DNA of 42,981 bases, from positions 1 to 42,981 of the forward strand of contig JAFDVY010000020.1 of NCBI GenBank assembly GCA_018268785.1, in the 5' to 3' direction. A program made the translations under genes and the position numbers. The notes under the pieces were generated by a model. That model had not been told where the DNA came from and did not search any database. It worked only from the letters and a program-made list of their open reading frames with translations. Of the stretch, positions 24,596 through 33,619 are shown one piece after another; within the stretch, counting starts at the first letter, position 1; the number at the start of each line of letters is the position of its first letter. This stretch comes from Acidobacteriota bacterium. Lineage in GTDB: Bacteria; Acidobacteriota; Terriglobia; Acidiferrales; UBA7541.

Positions 24596-26431
24596 TTCTC
24601 CGACGCTTTTGCCTTTCAGCGCGCTGGAAATCGCGCTGTTCATCACGATTTCAGCAAGATCTTGTGTAGCGTGATTCAACTCATCGATCCGTTTGCGAAT
24701 CAGCTTGTAGTCGCTGCCCGTGACAGATTCTTTCAAGGCGGCAACTGCGGCGTCAATCTTGGCACGGTCTCCCGCAGGAAGTGCGTTTGATTGATCGCCG
24801 GCAAGAGCCTTGCTTGTTGCGACCAGAATGCTTTCCGCTTCCGTGCGCGCTTCGATCACTTGCCGCTCGGCAAAATCCTGCTCGGCGTATTCGATGGATT
24901 CTTCGAGTATGCGCTCAATTTCAGCGTCATCCAGACCGTAGCTCGGCCTCACTTCGATTTGTTGCTGTTCTCCGGTGCGAACATCTTTCGCGCCAACCTG
25001 CAGAATGCCATTCGCGTCGATCAAGAATTTCACTTCGATTCGTGGCAATCCAGCGGGCGCAGGCGGAACCTTTAAGGTGAATCGTGCGAGTGACCTGCAG
25101 TCTTTTGCAAGTTCTCGTTCGCCTTGGAGCACATGAATGTCTATTCCTGTCTGATTGTCCACGCCCGTTGTGTACATTTCCTGTGCGCTCGCGGGAATCG
25201 GCGAATTGCGCGGAATGATTTTTCCGATAGCGCCGCCATAAGTTTCGATTCCCAGAGAAAGCGGCGTTACGTCAAGCAAAAGCATGTTGCTCACGCCGCG
25301 TTCGAGAATATTTGCCTGAACGGACGCACCAAGAGCAACGACTTCGTCCGGATTCAGTTCGGTGTGTGGTGCGCGTCCAAAAAATTCCTGCACTGTGCGA
25401 CGAATGAATGGAGTGCGCGTCGTCCCGCCAACCAATACCACCTCGTCCATCTGCTCAGGTTTTAATTGCGCGTCCGCGAGCGCCCGCTTTACTGGGGTCA
25501 TCGTTCGTTCCATTACGGGCCGGATCATGGCATCCAACATTCCGCGCGTGAACTCGAATTCAAACGTCTTTCCATTCGGCAAAGGAAAACGGAGCTTTGC
25601 CGACTCTTTCTCAGAAAGCCCGTGCTTCAACGAGATCAGCTCCTTGCGCAACTCCTGCGCAATTTCGCCGTGCGGCGAAAAGTCGATCTCATCGCTTTGC
25701 AGAATCTGCTCGTGAATGAAAGCTTGCAGCAAATTGTCGATATCGTCGCCGCCGAGGTGGGTGTCACCGTTCGTAGACAGCACCTGGTAGATATCGCCTT
25801 CGCTCGTTGCGATGAGTTTTAATATGGAAATGTCGAACGTCCCGCCGCCGAGGTCATAGACGGCAACCAGTCCTCGCTGTTTTTCGTGCAACCCGTAGGC
25901 CAGTGACGCCGCTGTCGGCTCATTCACGAGCCGCAACACATCCAACCCGGCCAATTTCCCGGCATCCTTTGTCGCTTGGCGCTGCGCATCGTTAAAATAC
26001 GCTGGAACCGTAATCACGGCCCGGTCCACGGACTCGCCAAAATGAGCTTCAGCCCAATTTTTCAGTTCGCGTAAAATGAAAGAGGAAATTTCCGGCGCAG
26101 TAAAGCTTTTATCGCCAAGTTGTACACGAATGACGTTCTTGCTCGCCGCGTCAACGCGAAACGGAAACAGTTTTACTTCATCTTGAATGTCAGCCACGCC
26201 GCGGCCCATCAATCGTTTCACGGAGTAAATGGTGCGCTCGGGCTGAGTTAGTAGTCTCTTGCGCGCAGGTTCGCCAACAATTACGTTTCCATCGGGGTCG
26301 AGACTCACAACGGACGGGCAAAGCGTGCTTCCGTACGGCCCGATAATGCACCTGGGCCGGCCCGTTTGCGAATCCACATACGCAACGAGACTATTCGTCG
26401 TCCCAAGATCGATTCCCACTATGCGTCCCAT
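24590..26431 (-). CDS. hscA: Fe-S specialised Hsp70 chaperone HscA
   Basis: A 613-residue Hsp70. DnaK signatures are [27 protein letters not shown] and [21 protein letters not shown]. It is assigned to HscA by its place after hscB, its length near 610-620 and its C-terminal lid lacking the DnaK EEVKD tail. HscA would bind the LPPVK motif of IscU, present here, and drive cluster release using ATP. The stop codon falls within the GTAG of an intergenic palindrome, so the last residues (VGEV) may have been set by that insertion. hscB ends seven bases upstream. Confidence 0.94.
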   Translation of the reverse strand: MGRIVGIDLGTTNSLVAYVDSQTGRPRCIIGPYGSTLCPSVVSLDPDGNVIVGEPARKRLLTQPERTIYSVKRLMGRGVADIQDEVKLFPFRVDAASKNVIRVQLGDKSFTAPEISSFILRELKNWAEAHFGESVDRAVITVPAYFNDAQRQATKDAGKLAGLDVLRLVNEPTAASLAYGLHEKQRGLVAVYDLGGGTFDISILKLIATSEGDIYQVLSTNGDTHLGGDDIDNLLQAFIHEQILQSDEIDFSPHGEIAQELRKELISLKHGLSEKESAKLRFPLPNGKTFEFEFTRGMLDAMIRPVMERTMTPVKRALADAQLKPEQMDEVVLVGGTTRTPFIRRTVQEFFGRAPHTELNPDEVVALGASVQANILERGVSNMLLLDVTPLSLGIETYGGAIGKIIPRNSPIPASAQEMYTTGVDNQTGIDIHVLQGERELAKDCRSLARFTLKVPPAPAGLPRIEVKFLIDANGILQVGAKDVRTGEQQQIEVRPSYGLDDAEIERILEESIEYAEQDFAERQVIEARTEAESILVATSKALAGDQSNALPAGDRAKIDAAVAALKESVTGSDYKLIRKRIDELNHATQDLAEIVMNSAISSALKGKSVGEV

Positions 26432-26438
26432 GCTCCGC

Positions 26439-27047
26439 TTATGCCTCTTCCAATTCTTTGGCGACGTTTAAAACCAGATTCCGAATGTACGAGCGGCGGT
26501 TCAAGTGATCGTTCAAGCGAGCCATAATCTGCTTCCGAGAAGCTTCTTCCGCGCCAGCATCCACGGCATTGTCCCAATCTTTCGCCGTCTGCCGCATATC
26601 AGCATCAACTTCAGCCAGCTTTTGCCCGAAATTTGTCTCGGCGGCGTGCAATCTTTCCTTCATTCCGTCCAGTTCGAGCCCTGCCGCTTTCGCTTCGCGC
26701 AACTCATCCATCGATTCGTTCAATTCAAACACTTCTTCGAGCAATTCTGGCGGAGCTTGCTGCTTCTTCTCGCCTTCTTTGCGCTCGCCCTCAATCGCGA
26801 GCAAATACTCAACCCGTGCAACGGGATCTTTCAGCGTTCGGTACGCGTCATTTAACTCTGAGCTGCGCTTCAACGAAAGTTCGCGCTCTTCTTCGCTCGC
26901 ATTCACAAAATTGTCCGGATGCAGCTTCCAGCTCAACTGCAAAAATTTCTGTTCCAGGGCGTTCATCTCAATCCACAATTTGCGCGGCAATCCGAATACG
27001 CAGAAATAGTCCGCCGGCAAAGCGCTGGTTTTCGCAGGTGCAGTCAT
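26439..27047 (-). CDS. hscB: J-domain co-chaperone HscB
   Basis: A 202-residue Hsc20 protein that recruits IscU to HscA and stimulates its ATPase. The N-terminal J domain ([24 protein letters not shown], then LHPDNF with the HPD loop) is followed by a C-terminal three-helix domain ([16 protein letters not shown]) that binds IscU. It is somewhat longer than the E. coli protein (171). It is preceded by a terminator-like hairpin, so expression may be lower than that of iscU-iscA. Confidence 0.95.
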   Translation of the reverse strand: MTAPAKTSALPADYFCVFGLPRKLWIEMNALEQKFLQLSWKLHPDNFVNASEEERELSLKRSSELNDAYRTLKDPVARVEYLLAIEGERKEGEKKQQAPPELLEEVFELNESMDELREAKAAGLELDGMKERLHAAETNFGQKLAEVDADMRQTAKDWDNAVDAGAEEASRKQIMARLNDHLNRRSYIRNLVLNVAKELEEA

Positions 27048-27083
27048 TTCCAGGCCGAATTCCCCTCACATCTGGATTTCACC

Positions 27084-27122
27084 GCAAAACAAAAATGGCT
27101 GGCGCATTTTGCGGCCAGCCAT
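27084..27122 (-). terminator. Terminator-like hairpin between iscA and hscB
   Basis: The arms ATGGCTGGC and GCCAGCCAT pair perfectly (27095-27122), with an inner GCA/TGC. On the minus strand a TTTTTGTTTT tract follows directly. It lies 20 bases after the iscA stop and 37 before the hscB start, so it could end or partly attenuate the iscR-iscA transcript. Confidence 0.75.
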
Positions 27123-27142
27123 CCCAATCACGATCGTGGCAT

Positions 27143-27505
27143 TTATGCCGTAAACGAGCTGCCGCAGCCGCAGTTCCGAGCGGCGTTGGGGTTCTGAAAG
27201 ACAAATCCCTGCCGCATCAGCGTCTCTTCGTACTCAAGCGTAGTGCCGTTCAAGTACAAGAAACTCTTCGGATCCACAAATATCCGCGCGCCGAACTCTT
27301 CGAAAATCTTGTCGCGGTCGCGTGCCTGCGTATCCAGCCGCATCGCGTAGGAAAGACCTGAACACCCACCGCCTTGCACGCCCACACGCAGCCCACCGAT
27401 TTCCGGAGACACCCCATCCTTTTCGAGCAACTGGCGAATCTTCTTCGCCGCCTTCTCGGTCAGATGGATCTTTGGCGTCGCCGGGCTGACAGTTTCCGTG
27501 GACAT
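27143..27505 (-). CDS. iscA: A-type Fe-S carrier IscA
   Basis: A 120-residue A-type carrier that delivers clusters or iron. The three conserved Cys are present: Cys48 in GGGCSGLSY and Cys112/Cys114 in NCGCGSSF. The IHLTEKAAKKIRQLL opening and IFVDPKSFLYLNGTTLEYE centre are standard. Length is slightly longer than the 107 of E. coli IscA because of an N-terminal extension. ErpA-like activity cannot be excluded by sequence; the position right after iscU favours IscA. Confidence 0.93.
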   Translation of the reverse strand: MSTETVSPATPKIHLTEKAAKKIRQLLEKDGVSPEIGGLRVGVQGGGCSGLSYAMRLDTQARDRDKIFEEFGARIFVDPKSFLYLNGTTLEYEETLMRQGFVFQNPNAARNCGCGSSFTA

Positions 27506-27516
27506 AATTCAGCGCC

Positions 27517-27933
27517 TTAGTGCGAGGGCTTCTCCGAAGCCGGCACTTCAATGTTGTGCTTCTTCTTCCAGTCGCCGATGGCCGCCTTGATGGCGTCTTC
27601 AGCAAGCACGGAGCAGTGGATCTTCACCGGCGGCAGCGCCAGTTCACGGACGATGTCCGTGTTCTTGATCGCCAGCGCCTCATCCACCGTCTTGCCCTTC
27701 ACCCATTCGGTTGCCAGCGAAGAGCTGGCGATGGCAGACCCACAGCCGAAGGTCTTGAACTTCGCCTCTTCGATCACCCGGGTATCCGGATTGATCTTCA
27801 TCTGCAGTTTCATCACGTCGCCGCACTCCGGCGCGCCCACGAGGCCGGTCCCGACATTGGGATCTTCCTTTGGCAGGCTTCCGACGTTGCGGGGATTGTT
27901 GTAGTGCTCTACAACTTTGTCGCTATATGCCAT
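27517..27933 (-). CDS. iscU: Fe-S scaffold protein IscU
   Basis: A 138-residue scaffold on which [2Fe-2S] and [4Fe-4S] clusters are built. Ligands Cys37 (PECGDV), Cys64 (FGCGSA) and Cys107 (KIHCSV) are in place, as is the Asp beside the first Cys. The LPPVK motif recognised by HscA lies at residues 100-104. AGGAG precedes the ATG at 27933. The opening MAYSDKVVEHYNNPRNVGS is almost the textbook IscU N-terminus. It is 11 bases before iscA. Confidence 0.97.
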   Translation of the reverse strand: MAYSDKVVEHYNNPRNVGSLPKEDPNVGTGLVGAPECGDVMKLQMKINPDTRVIEEAKFKTFGCGSAIASSSLATEWVKGKTVDEALAIKNTDIVRELALPPVKIHCSVLAEDAIKAAIGDWKKKHNIEVPASEKPSH

Positions 27934-27984
27934 AAACCACTCCTGAGCGGCAGCTTGCGCGGCCGCGCTGAACTCTTTCCAAGA

Positions 27985-28296
27985 TTAATTGCTGCGCGCC
28001 AGGTTTCCGATGCTGACGAAACCCGCGTTCCGCAATACTTTTTCCGAGATGGAAACGTTCGGCACCCAAGCCGACCGGCCCATCGTCAACTGACGAAGCA
28101 CATCCTTGATGTAGTCCGCGCCGATTCCCAAAACTTTCAGGAACGCGCGCACTTCCTGCAGGTGATTAAATGCACGTTCCCCTGCCGGCTTGGCATCGTC
28201 GCCTTCCGCATACGGCACAAACGCAACGCGAAACGCCGCGCCCGTTCCCGCGATGGAACGATGAACTCGAATTGTCCCTTCACTCACGCTTGCCAT
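27985..28296 (-). CDS. Unknown 103-residue protein between iscS and iscU
   Basis: A small protein without a signal peptide, membrane segment, Cys or known metal motif. The N-terminal half is beta-like (GTIRVHRSIAGTGAAFRVAFVPY) and the second half helical (AFNHLQEVRAFLKVLGIGADYIKDVLRQL), ending in a VSISEKVLRNAGF segment. A strong GGAAGAGGAAG ribosome site precedes the ATG at 28296. It is fully embedded in the operon between iscS and iscU, a position that is empty in E. coli, which implies a role in cluster assembly, for example binding the IscS-IscU complex. That role is inference. I do not recognise the family. Confidence 0.82.
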   Translation of the reverse strand: MASVSEGTIRVHRSIAGTGAAFRVAFVPYAEGDDAKPAGERAFNHLQEVRAFLKVLGIGADYIKDVLRQLTMGRSAWVPNVSISEKVLRNAGFVSIGNLARSN

Positions 28297-28352
28297 TTCT
28301 TCCTCTTCCTTTTCTGCTGGGTTACTTCCCTTGTTTTAGATGCAGGAACCGC

Positions 28353-29573
28353 TTATGCGGTCTGCCACTTCACCTTGGAAATATCGATGCCCTCTTTGGC
28401 CATTTCGTACAGAGGGGAAAGCTCTCTCAACTTGCTGACCACCTGGACCATCTTGTCGACCACATAGTCCACTTCTTCTTCGGTGTTAAACCGGCCCAAA
28501 CCGAAGCGAATCGAGGTATGCGCCAAGTCTTCGCCAACTCCCAGAGCCTTAAGGACATAGCTCGGTTCCAGAGTGGCCGAAGTACAGGCCGAACCGCTCG
28601 AAACCGCGATGTCATTGATGCCCATGAGCAGCGATTCGCCTTCGACATAGGCAAAGCTCATGTTGAGGTTGTTCGGCAGACGATGCTCCATCGAGCCGTT
28701 GATGAACACCTCATCCAGCCTGGCTTCGAGCCCCTTGCGGAGCCGTTCGCGCAGCCCCAGCATTTTCTTGGATTCTTCGGCCATTTCCTGCTGAGCCACT
28801 TCGCAAGCCTTGCCGAGCCCGACGATACCCGGAACATTGAGCGTGCCGGAACGCATGCCCCGCTCGTGGCCGCCGCCGTCAATCACGGCCGAAAGCTGCA
28901 CGCGAGGATTGCGCCGGCGCACGTACAACGCTCCGACGCCCTTCGGGCCATAAATCTTGTGCGCACTGATTGCCAGAAGGTCGATATTGTCCTTCTGTAC
29001 GTCCACCGGAATCTTGCCAACGGCCTGTACTCCATCCACGGCGAAGATAATCCCGTGCTCTTTGGCAATCTTGCCGATTTCCTGGATCGGATTGATCACG
29101 CCAATTTCATTGTTGGCGTACATGACTGTGATCAAAATCGTCGTCGGCTTGATGGCCTTGCGAACCTCTTCCGGATCCACGCGGCCGTCTTTTTGCACCG
29201 GCAAGTAAGTCACTTCGTAGCCGTACTTTTCCAGGCGCTTGCAGGTATCCAGCACCGCTTTGTGCTCGATGGCCTGCGTGATGATGTGATTGCCCTTTTC
29301 GCGGTACATTTCCGCGACGCCCTTGATCATCAGGTTGTCGCTCTCGGTCGCGCCGCTCGTAAAAATAATCTCTTTTGGAGTTGCCCCAATCAGCGAAGCC
29401 ACCTGTGCGCGCGCGTTTTCCACCGCTTCTTCGCCGGCCCAGCCAAACGAGTGGTTGCGGCTTGCCGCATTGCCGAATTTCGGACCGAAGTACGGCAGCA
29501 TCGCGTCCAGAACGCGTGGGTCCACCGGCGTGGTCGCGTGATTATCGAAATAAATTGGCAGCTTCACACTCAT
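28353..29573 (-). CDS. iscS: Cysteine desulfurase IscS
   Basis: A 406-residue PLP enzyme that takes sulfur from cysteine and hands it as persulfide to IscU and other acceptors. The PLP lysine is Lys206 ([11 protein letters not shown]) and the catalytic Cys330 lies in [10 protein letters not shown] on the mobile loop. [20 protein letters not shown] starts the protein as in other IscS. The C-terminal region contains [11 protein letters not shown] and a basic end. GGGAGAAGGA precedes the ATG at 29573. Group I desulfurase by the longer Cys loop. Second gene of the isc operon. Confidence 0.97.
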   Translation of the reverse strand: MSVKLPIYFDNHATTPVDPRVLDAMLPYFGPKFGNAASRNHSFGWAGEEAVENARAQVASLIGATPKEIIFTSGATESDNLMIKGVAEMYREKGNHIITQAIEHKAVLDTCKRLEKYGYEVTYLPVQKDGRVDPEEVRKAIKPTTILITVMYANNEIGVINPIQEIGKIAKEHGIIFAVDGVQAVGKIPVDVQKDNIDLLAISAHKIYGPKGVGALYVRRRNPRVQLSAVIDGGGHERGMRSGTLNVPGIVGLGKACEVAQQEMAEESKKMLGLRERLRKGLEARLDEVFINGSMEHRLPNNLNMSFAYVEGESLLMGINDIAVSSGSACTSATLEPSYVLKALGVGEDLAHTSIRFGLGRFNTEEEVDYVVDKMVQVVSKLRELSPLYEMAKEGIDISKVKWQTA

Positions 29574-29594
29574 GATTCCTTCTCCCTAAATCCC

Positions 29595-30035
29595 TTACGC
29601 TTTCAGCGCCACAAGCACGTGTTCTTGCTGCGGCTCTTCGCTCATCTGCGCGATGGTCACCGTGTTGAGCACATTCAAAATACTGTCATTGACCCTGCGC
29701 AACGGCTCCCGCACCGAACACTTGGATGTCGCGTCGCAATTTCCGTGACTCGTTACGCAGGAAGTAATCAACACTGGTCCATCAATCGCCGTAATCACTT
29801 CCAAAGCGCTGATCTGATCCGGCATTTTCGAAAGTTGATAGCCTCCGCTTGAGCCGTGTTTCGCCGCCACGAGGTTCTGCCGAGCCAGCTTTTGCAGAAC
29901 CTTCGCCATCAACGTCGAAGAAATTCCGTATTCGTCCGCGATCTCGTTCGCGCTGCATGCATGCTGGTCGCGATGCATGGCCAAATGCTTCACGGCAATC
30001 AAGCCGTAGTCGGCCTTCTTAGAAAGCTTGAACAT
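29595..30035 (-). CDS. iscR: Rrf2-family Fe-S regulator IscR
   Basis: A 146-residue transcription regulator that senses cluster supply. The N-terminal winged helix (MFKLSKKADYGLIAVKHLAM and ANEIADEYGISSTLMAKVLQKL) is the Rrf2 DNA-binding domain. The putative [2Fe-2S] ligands are Cys93, Cys100 and Cys106, spaced x6 and x5 rather than the x5 and x5 of E. coli IscR. Start ATG 30035 is chosen by homology; the frame is open to a TTG at 30053. A strong IscR type 1 operator lies upstream, so autorepression is likely. First gene of the isc operon. Confidence 0.93.
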   Translation of the reverse strand: MFKLSKKADYGLIAVKHLAMHRDQHACSANEIADEYGISSTLMAKVLQKLARQNLVAAKHGSSGGYQLSKMPDQISALEVITAIDGPVLITSCVTSHGNCDATSKCSVREPLRRVNDSILNVLNTVTIAQMSEEPQQEHVLVALKA

Positions 30036-30064
30036 CTGACTGCATGCCCCCAACTCAAAAACTC

Positions 30065-30089
30065 ATATACGACTGATTCAGTCGCGTAT
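30065..30089 (-). promoter_or_regulatory. IscR type 1 operator upstream of iscR
   Basis: On the minus strand the core GACTGAATCAGTC is flanked by ATACGC and GTATAT. Compared with the E. coli type 1 consensus (ATA-S-YY-GACT-R-www-Y-AGTC-RR-S-TAT) 22 of 25 positions agree. The inner 15 bases (30070-30084) form a perfect palindrome around one central base. Confidence 0.8.
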
Positions 30090-30092
30090 TGA

Positions 30093-30121
30093 AGTCTATA
30101 CCCAAAAATCGCTTCTGTCAA
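30093..30121 (-). promoter_or_regulatory. isc operon promoter candidate
   Basis: A perfect -35 TTGACA (30116-30121) with TAGACT (30093-30098) at a 17-base spacer, or TATAGA (30095-30100) at 15. The start site would lie inside the IscR operator, which fits repression by blocked polymerase binding. Confidence 0.6.
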
Positions 30122-30326
30122 ACATTAGAGGGCGCGTCGGCTACTCAAGCCGCATGTTTTCAACAGCTTATGATATTTATTCGAGGCAATGCCTTTCCAC
30201 TCATTTTCATCAAGCGGAAGCAAATCGCCTCTAAATAGTTATTTTCCGGATTCAATGGCAAGCGCAAGTCAACGCCTTGACCCGGATCCTCTTCCAAGTG
30301 GAGACTGGTTCCTGGAGATCATCTCA

Positions 30327-31319
30327 ATGCGTTTTTCCGGTTACAGTTCGCAACTATTCGCAATCGCATGCTGTTCCGTGGTTTCTTTTCTGGTTGTATT
30401 TGTCACCCCAGCACAACAATCCGCAAAATCATCGGCCAAGCCGGGGCGAGCTGCCCATTCTCCGTCCTCTTCCACCGATGGAAAGCCGTACGTACTTGTC
30501 GGAGCGGGTGACATAGCAAGTTGCAAAGCGCTAGAAGGCGCTGAGCAAACAGCCAGGCTAATCGAATCCATTCCTGGAGAAGTGTTTGCTGCGGGCGACT
30601 TAGCCTATGAAAAAGGAACGGCGGAGGAATTCAGGGATTGCTATGACAAAACCTGGGGCAAATTCAAGAACCGCACTCACCCCTCCCCCGGAAATCACGA
30701 ATTTGGCTCGAAAAACGGATCCGCATACTTCGACTATTGGGGCGAGCAAGCTGGACCACGCGGCCAAGGCTATTACAGCTTTGACTTGGGCCCGTGGCAC
30801 ATCGTTTCGTTGAATACAAATTGTCCGCAAATGGGCTCGAGTGGCTGCGCCGCAGGATCCGAAGAAGAAGTCTGGCTGAAGCAAGACCTTGCCGCTCATC
30901 CCAACTCCTGCATCCTCGCATTCGGGCATCACGCGTTATACAGCAGCGGAATTTTCAAGAAACATGCGCTGCACCCGGAGCTCCGCCCCCTCTGGCAAGA
31001 TCTGTACAATGCTCATGCCGACTTGGTGATCAATGGACACGAACACTCTTACGAGCGATTCGCGCCGCAGGACGCCAACGGCAACGCCGACCCCCATAAT
31101 GGAATCCGTGAAATTGTAGTGGGAACGGGCGGCCGTAGCCATGATCCTCTCGGCTTCCCTATCGCGAACAGCGAAAAACGCAACGCGGAAAGCTTCGGCG
31201 TTCTGAAGCTAACGCTTTGGCCCGGAAGGTATGAGTGGGAGTTCATTCCCACGGATGCAGTCAAGGGGTTTCGCGATTCAGGCTCCGGCGTTTGCCATAA
31301 CATCGCGCCGGCTGACTAA
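30327..31319 (+). CDS. Secreted metallophosphoesterase (purple acid phosphatase-like)
   Basis: A 330-residue exported phosphoesterase. The N-terminus has a signal (SQLFAIACCSVVSFLVVFVTPA). The metal-binding blocks of the calcineurin-like superfamily are present in order: VGAGDIAS, AGDLAYEKG, PGNHEFG, GHHALYSSG and NGHEHSYERF. The final GHEHSYER is typical of purple acid phosphatase relatives. A Ser/Pro-rich linker follows the signal. Start ATG 30327 is preferred because the signal peptide begins there and GGAG lies upstream; an open extension to 30189 lacks coding character. It ends four bases into the convergent hexosaminidase gene. The phosphate ester used is unknown. Confidence 0.87.
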   Translation: MRFSGYSSQLFAIACCSVVSFLVVFVTPAQQSAKSSAKPGRAAHSPSSSTDGKPYVLVGAGDIASCKALEGAEQTARLIESIPGEVFAAGDLAYEKGTAEEFRDCYDKTWGKFKNRTHPSPGNHEFGSKNGSAYFDYWGEQAGPRGQGYYSFDLGPWHIVSLNTNCPQMGSSGCAAGSEEEVWLKQDLAAHPNSCILAFGHHALYSSGIFKKHALHPELRPLWQDLYNAHADLVINGHEHSYERFAPQDANGNADPHNGIREIVVGTGGRSHDPLGFPIANSEKRNAESFGVLKLTLWPGRYEWEFIPTDAVKGFRDSGSGVCHNIAPAD

Positions 31320-33406
31320 TTCTTGGCCGTGCATGCTCCGCCGCTCGCGGCGGCATCGACTAATTTCTGAATCGTTGCCGCCGGAATCAGAAGAAGCTGC
31401 GCCTTTCCTTTGTTTGCATCGGCAATTCGAGCCGTCGCTTGCGTCTTTTCCTCATCCGTAAGCGACGTCCCTTTTGCGATTGCATCGAGCGCTGCCAGGC
31501 CAATTCCCGCGATTGCGCTCAAATCCTGGGAGTTGATCGCAACCTCCTTTACGAAGGACGATCTTTGCTCCAAAGGCTGCAACGCTGCATCGTTTGCCTG
31601 CCATTTCAGAAGCCAAGTCCGCAAGTGCGCAGAAGCAGCCGTATCCTTGCACGATCCGCTTACAAACGCAGTGACCGCATTGTCAAAATGCCGCGCCACA
31701 TCGCTTTCCGGCGAAGCTGTATCCACCACCCGGTTTAGCGGCGTGAAGTTGGTCGGGTGATAGGTCGCCGTTTCTTCCCGCGTGTAATTCTTCACTGGCT
31801 CCAGTACATCCACCAAGGTTTTCAGTGCGGAAAATTCGTCGGCGGTCGCCGCTCCTGCAATTCGTTGCAGCATCTTGCGGTAGTAGGTCTTATGCGTCAG
31901 TCCGGTCCACTCCAGCTTTTGGCTGGCGTCTTCCAGACGCGAATACATCGAATTCACATCCGTCACCGATTGCGGCGACCAGAATCGCTCCGCGATTGCG
32001 GCCGTTCGCGGCCAGATGCGCGAATCGATATTTTCCCAGTTCACATATTCCGACCACATCGTCGCCTCGCCGCCCAGCACCCGTTTTTGCTCTTCGGGAG
32101 AAAGAGCCGCGGCATCGCCGCCCAATGGATCGACTGCATAGTGCCGCGCCGCGCTCCACATCAAATCAATGTAATAGCCGTTCGAAAGGATTCCCTGATA
32201 GCCCTGCTTCGCCGCGGCCGCCAGAGACTTCGGCCCGCGCCACGAATGAATGACGATGTCCTTCGGCGCGCCAGAAACAAATATCTCGTCCCATCCAATC
32301 GTCGCTTTGCCGTGTTTGTTCACCAGTTTTTGCACGCGCCCGCTGAAATACGCCTGCAACTCTTCGTTCGTTTTCAGATTGTGAGCCTTCTTGAATTCCT
32401 GGATCTTCGGATTCGCGTCCCAGGCCTTGCCGTTCACTTCATCGCCGCCGATGTGAAAATAGTGATCGGGAAACAGCTTTGCCATTTCCCCAATGAATCC
32501 GTCGAGGAATTTGTACAGCTTCTCATTCGTTGGATCCATTGCGGGATCCATAACTCCCCACCCCTGATCCACACTGAAGGGCCCGGGGCCGCTCGCGAAC
32601 TCAGGATAACCGGCCAGCCACGAAGTGCTGTGCCCGGGCATATCGAACTCGGGCACAACACGCAATCCGCGGTCCCGCGCATAGGCAATCACGTCGCGAA
32701 TTTCTTCCTGCGTGTAGTACATCCCTTCCGAGCCGGCGCCTTGCAGCTTGGGAAATTTCTTGCTCTCCGCGCGGAATCCTTGATTATCTGAAATATGCCA
32801 ATGAAACACATTTAGCTTCACCGCTTCCATTCCATCCAGGTTGCGTTTCAGCACGTCCAGCGGCGTAAAATGCCGGCTCGAATCAATCATCAATCCGCGC
32901 CAAGGGAAGCGCGGCTGATCCTTGATGCTCACCGCGGGCGCCTCAAATCCATCCGGCGAGACGTCCACTAACTGCAAGAATGTCTGTAGCCCCCGGAGGA
33001 CTCCCAGCGGATTTGCCGCGTTCAGCTTCGCGCCTTGCGGGGTCACTTCCAGGGTGTACGACTCATCTTCGCCCAACTCCTGTATCTGTTTGCTCGCTTT
33101 GTCCGTATGCACGACGAGCGTCGCTTTCGCTGTGTCGCCGCCCAAATTCGTAAACAAAATCCCTGTTTGCTTGTGCAGCCGTTCCATAAATCGTTGACCG
33201 GCGCGATCGAGCCGCGATTCGGTATGTCCCGTGAATGTCACGCGGAACGATTCATCAATCTTCAGCGCGCCGCTTCCCTGCTGCACGTTCGCCGGCCACG
33301 GCATCAAGTTCAAGGTCGGCGCAGCTTGTGGCTGCGCGCTCGCGCCGCCCAGCAAACCCAAAATCAAAAGCATCGCTGCTCTTCTCCCGAATGCGCGCAA
33401 TTGCAT
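31316..33406 (-). CDS. Secreted beta-N-acetylhexosaminidase, GH20
   Basis: A 696-residue exported glycosidase that removes terminal beta-linked GlcNAc or GalNAc from chitin fragments, peptidoglycan or glycans. A signal peptide (RRAAMLLILGLLGGASA) comes first, then the GH20b domain, then the catalytic barrel with the Asp-Glu pair in HIGGDEVNGKAW (about residues 315-325). Other markers are FPWRGLMIDSSRHF, FHWHISDNQGFR, YTQEEIRDVIAYA and VVPEFDMPGHSTSW. A long helical C-terminal region follows the barrel. The gene is isolated; scavenging of amino sugars is the likely role. Confidence 0.95.
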   Translation of the reverse strand: MQLRAFGRRAAMLLILGLLGGASAQPQAAPTLNLMPWPANVQQGSGALKIDESFRVTFTGHTESRLDRAGQRFMERLHKQTGILFTNLGGDTAKATLVVHTDKASKQIQELGEDESYTLEVTPQGAKLNAANPLGVLRGLQTFLQLVDVSPDGFEAPAVSIKDQPRFPWRGLMIDSSRHFTPLDVLKRNLDGMEAVKLNVFHWHISDNQGFRAESKKFPKLQGAGSEGMYYTQEEIRDVIAYARDRGLRVVPEFDMPGHSTSWLAGYPEFASGPGPFSVDQGWGVMDPAMDPTNEKLYKFLDGFIGEMAKLFPDHYFHIGGDEVNGKAWDANPKIQEFKKAHNLKTNEELQAYFSGRVQKLVNKHGKATIGWDEIFVSGAPKDIVIHSWRGPKSLAAAAKQGYQGILSNGYYIDLMWSAARHYAVDPLGGDAAALSPEEQKRVLGGEATMWSEYVNWENIDSRIWPRTAAIAERFWSPQSVTDVNSMYSRLEDASQKLEWTGLTHKTYYRKMLQRIAGAATADEFSALKTLVDVLEPVKNYTREETATYHPTNFTPLNRVVDTASPESDVARHFDNAVTAFVSGSCKDTAASAHLRTWLLKWQANDAALQPLEQRSSFVKEVAINSQDLSAIAGIGLAALDAIAKGTSLTDEEKTQATARIADANKGKAQLLLIPAATIQKLVDAAASGGACTAKN

Positions 33407-33619
33407 GTTGAGTCCAAACCTCCAGAAAATGGCGTCCAGCCGTCCGATTTACTGCTATGTAGCGGCAAGCCAAAGGATAGTGGCACAATTGCCGCGCATT
33501 TGCGAAGCGAATTCCGCTTGGTCCATTTCGGACTGGTTCCCCCGCCATTTTCCGGGCAAGATTGCCGCGCGCTTCGCCGTCGCCTTGGGTTAAAATCGAA
33601 AAACGTTGCAGCATCGCAA

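Noticed and set aside
28170..29852. A 560-codon open frame antisense to iscS
   Set aside because: Its product is low in recognisable motifs and lies wholly opposite iscS, the unknown isc gene and iscR, which are supported by active-site residues or ribosome sites.
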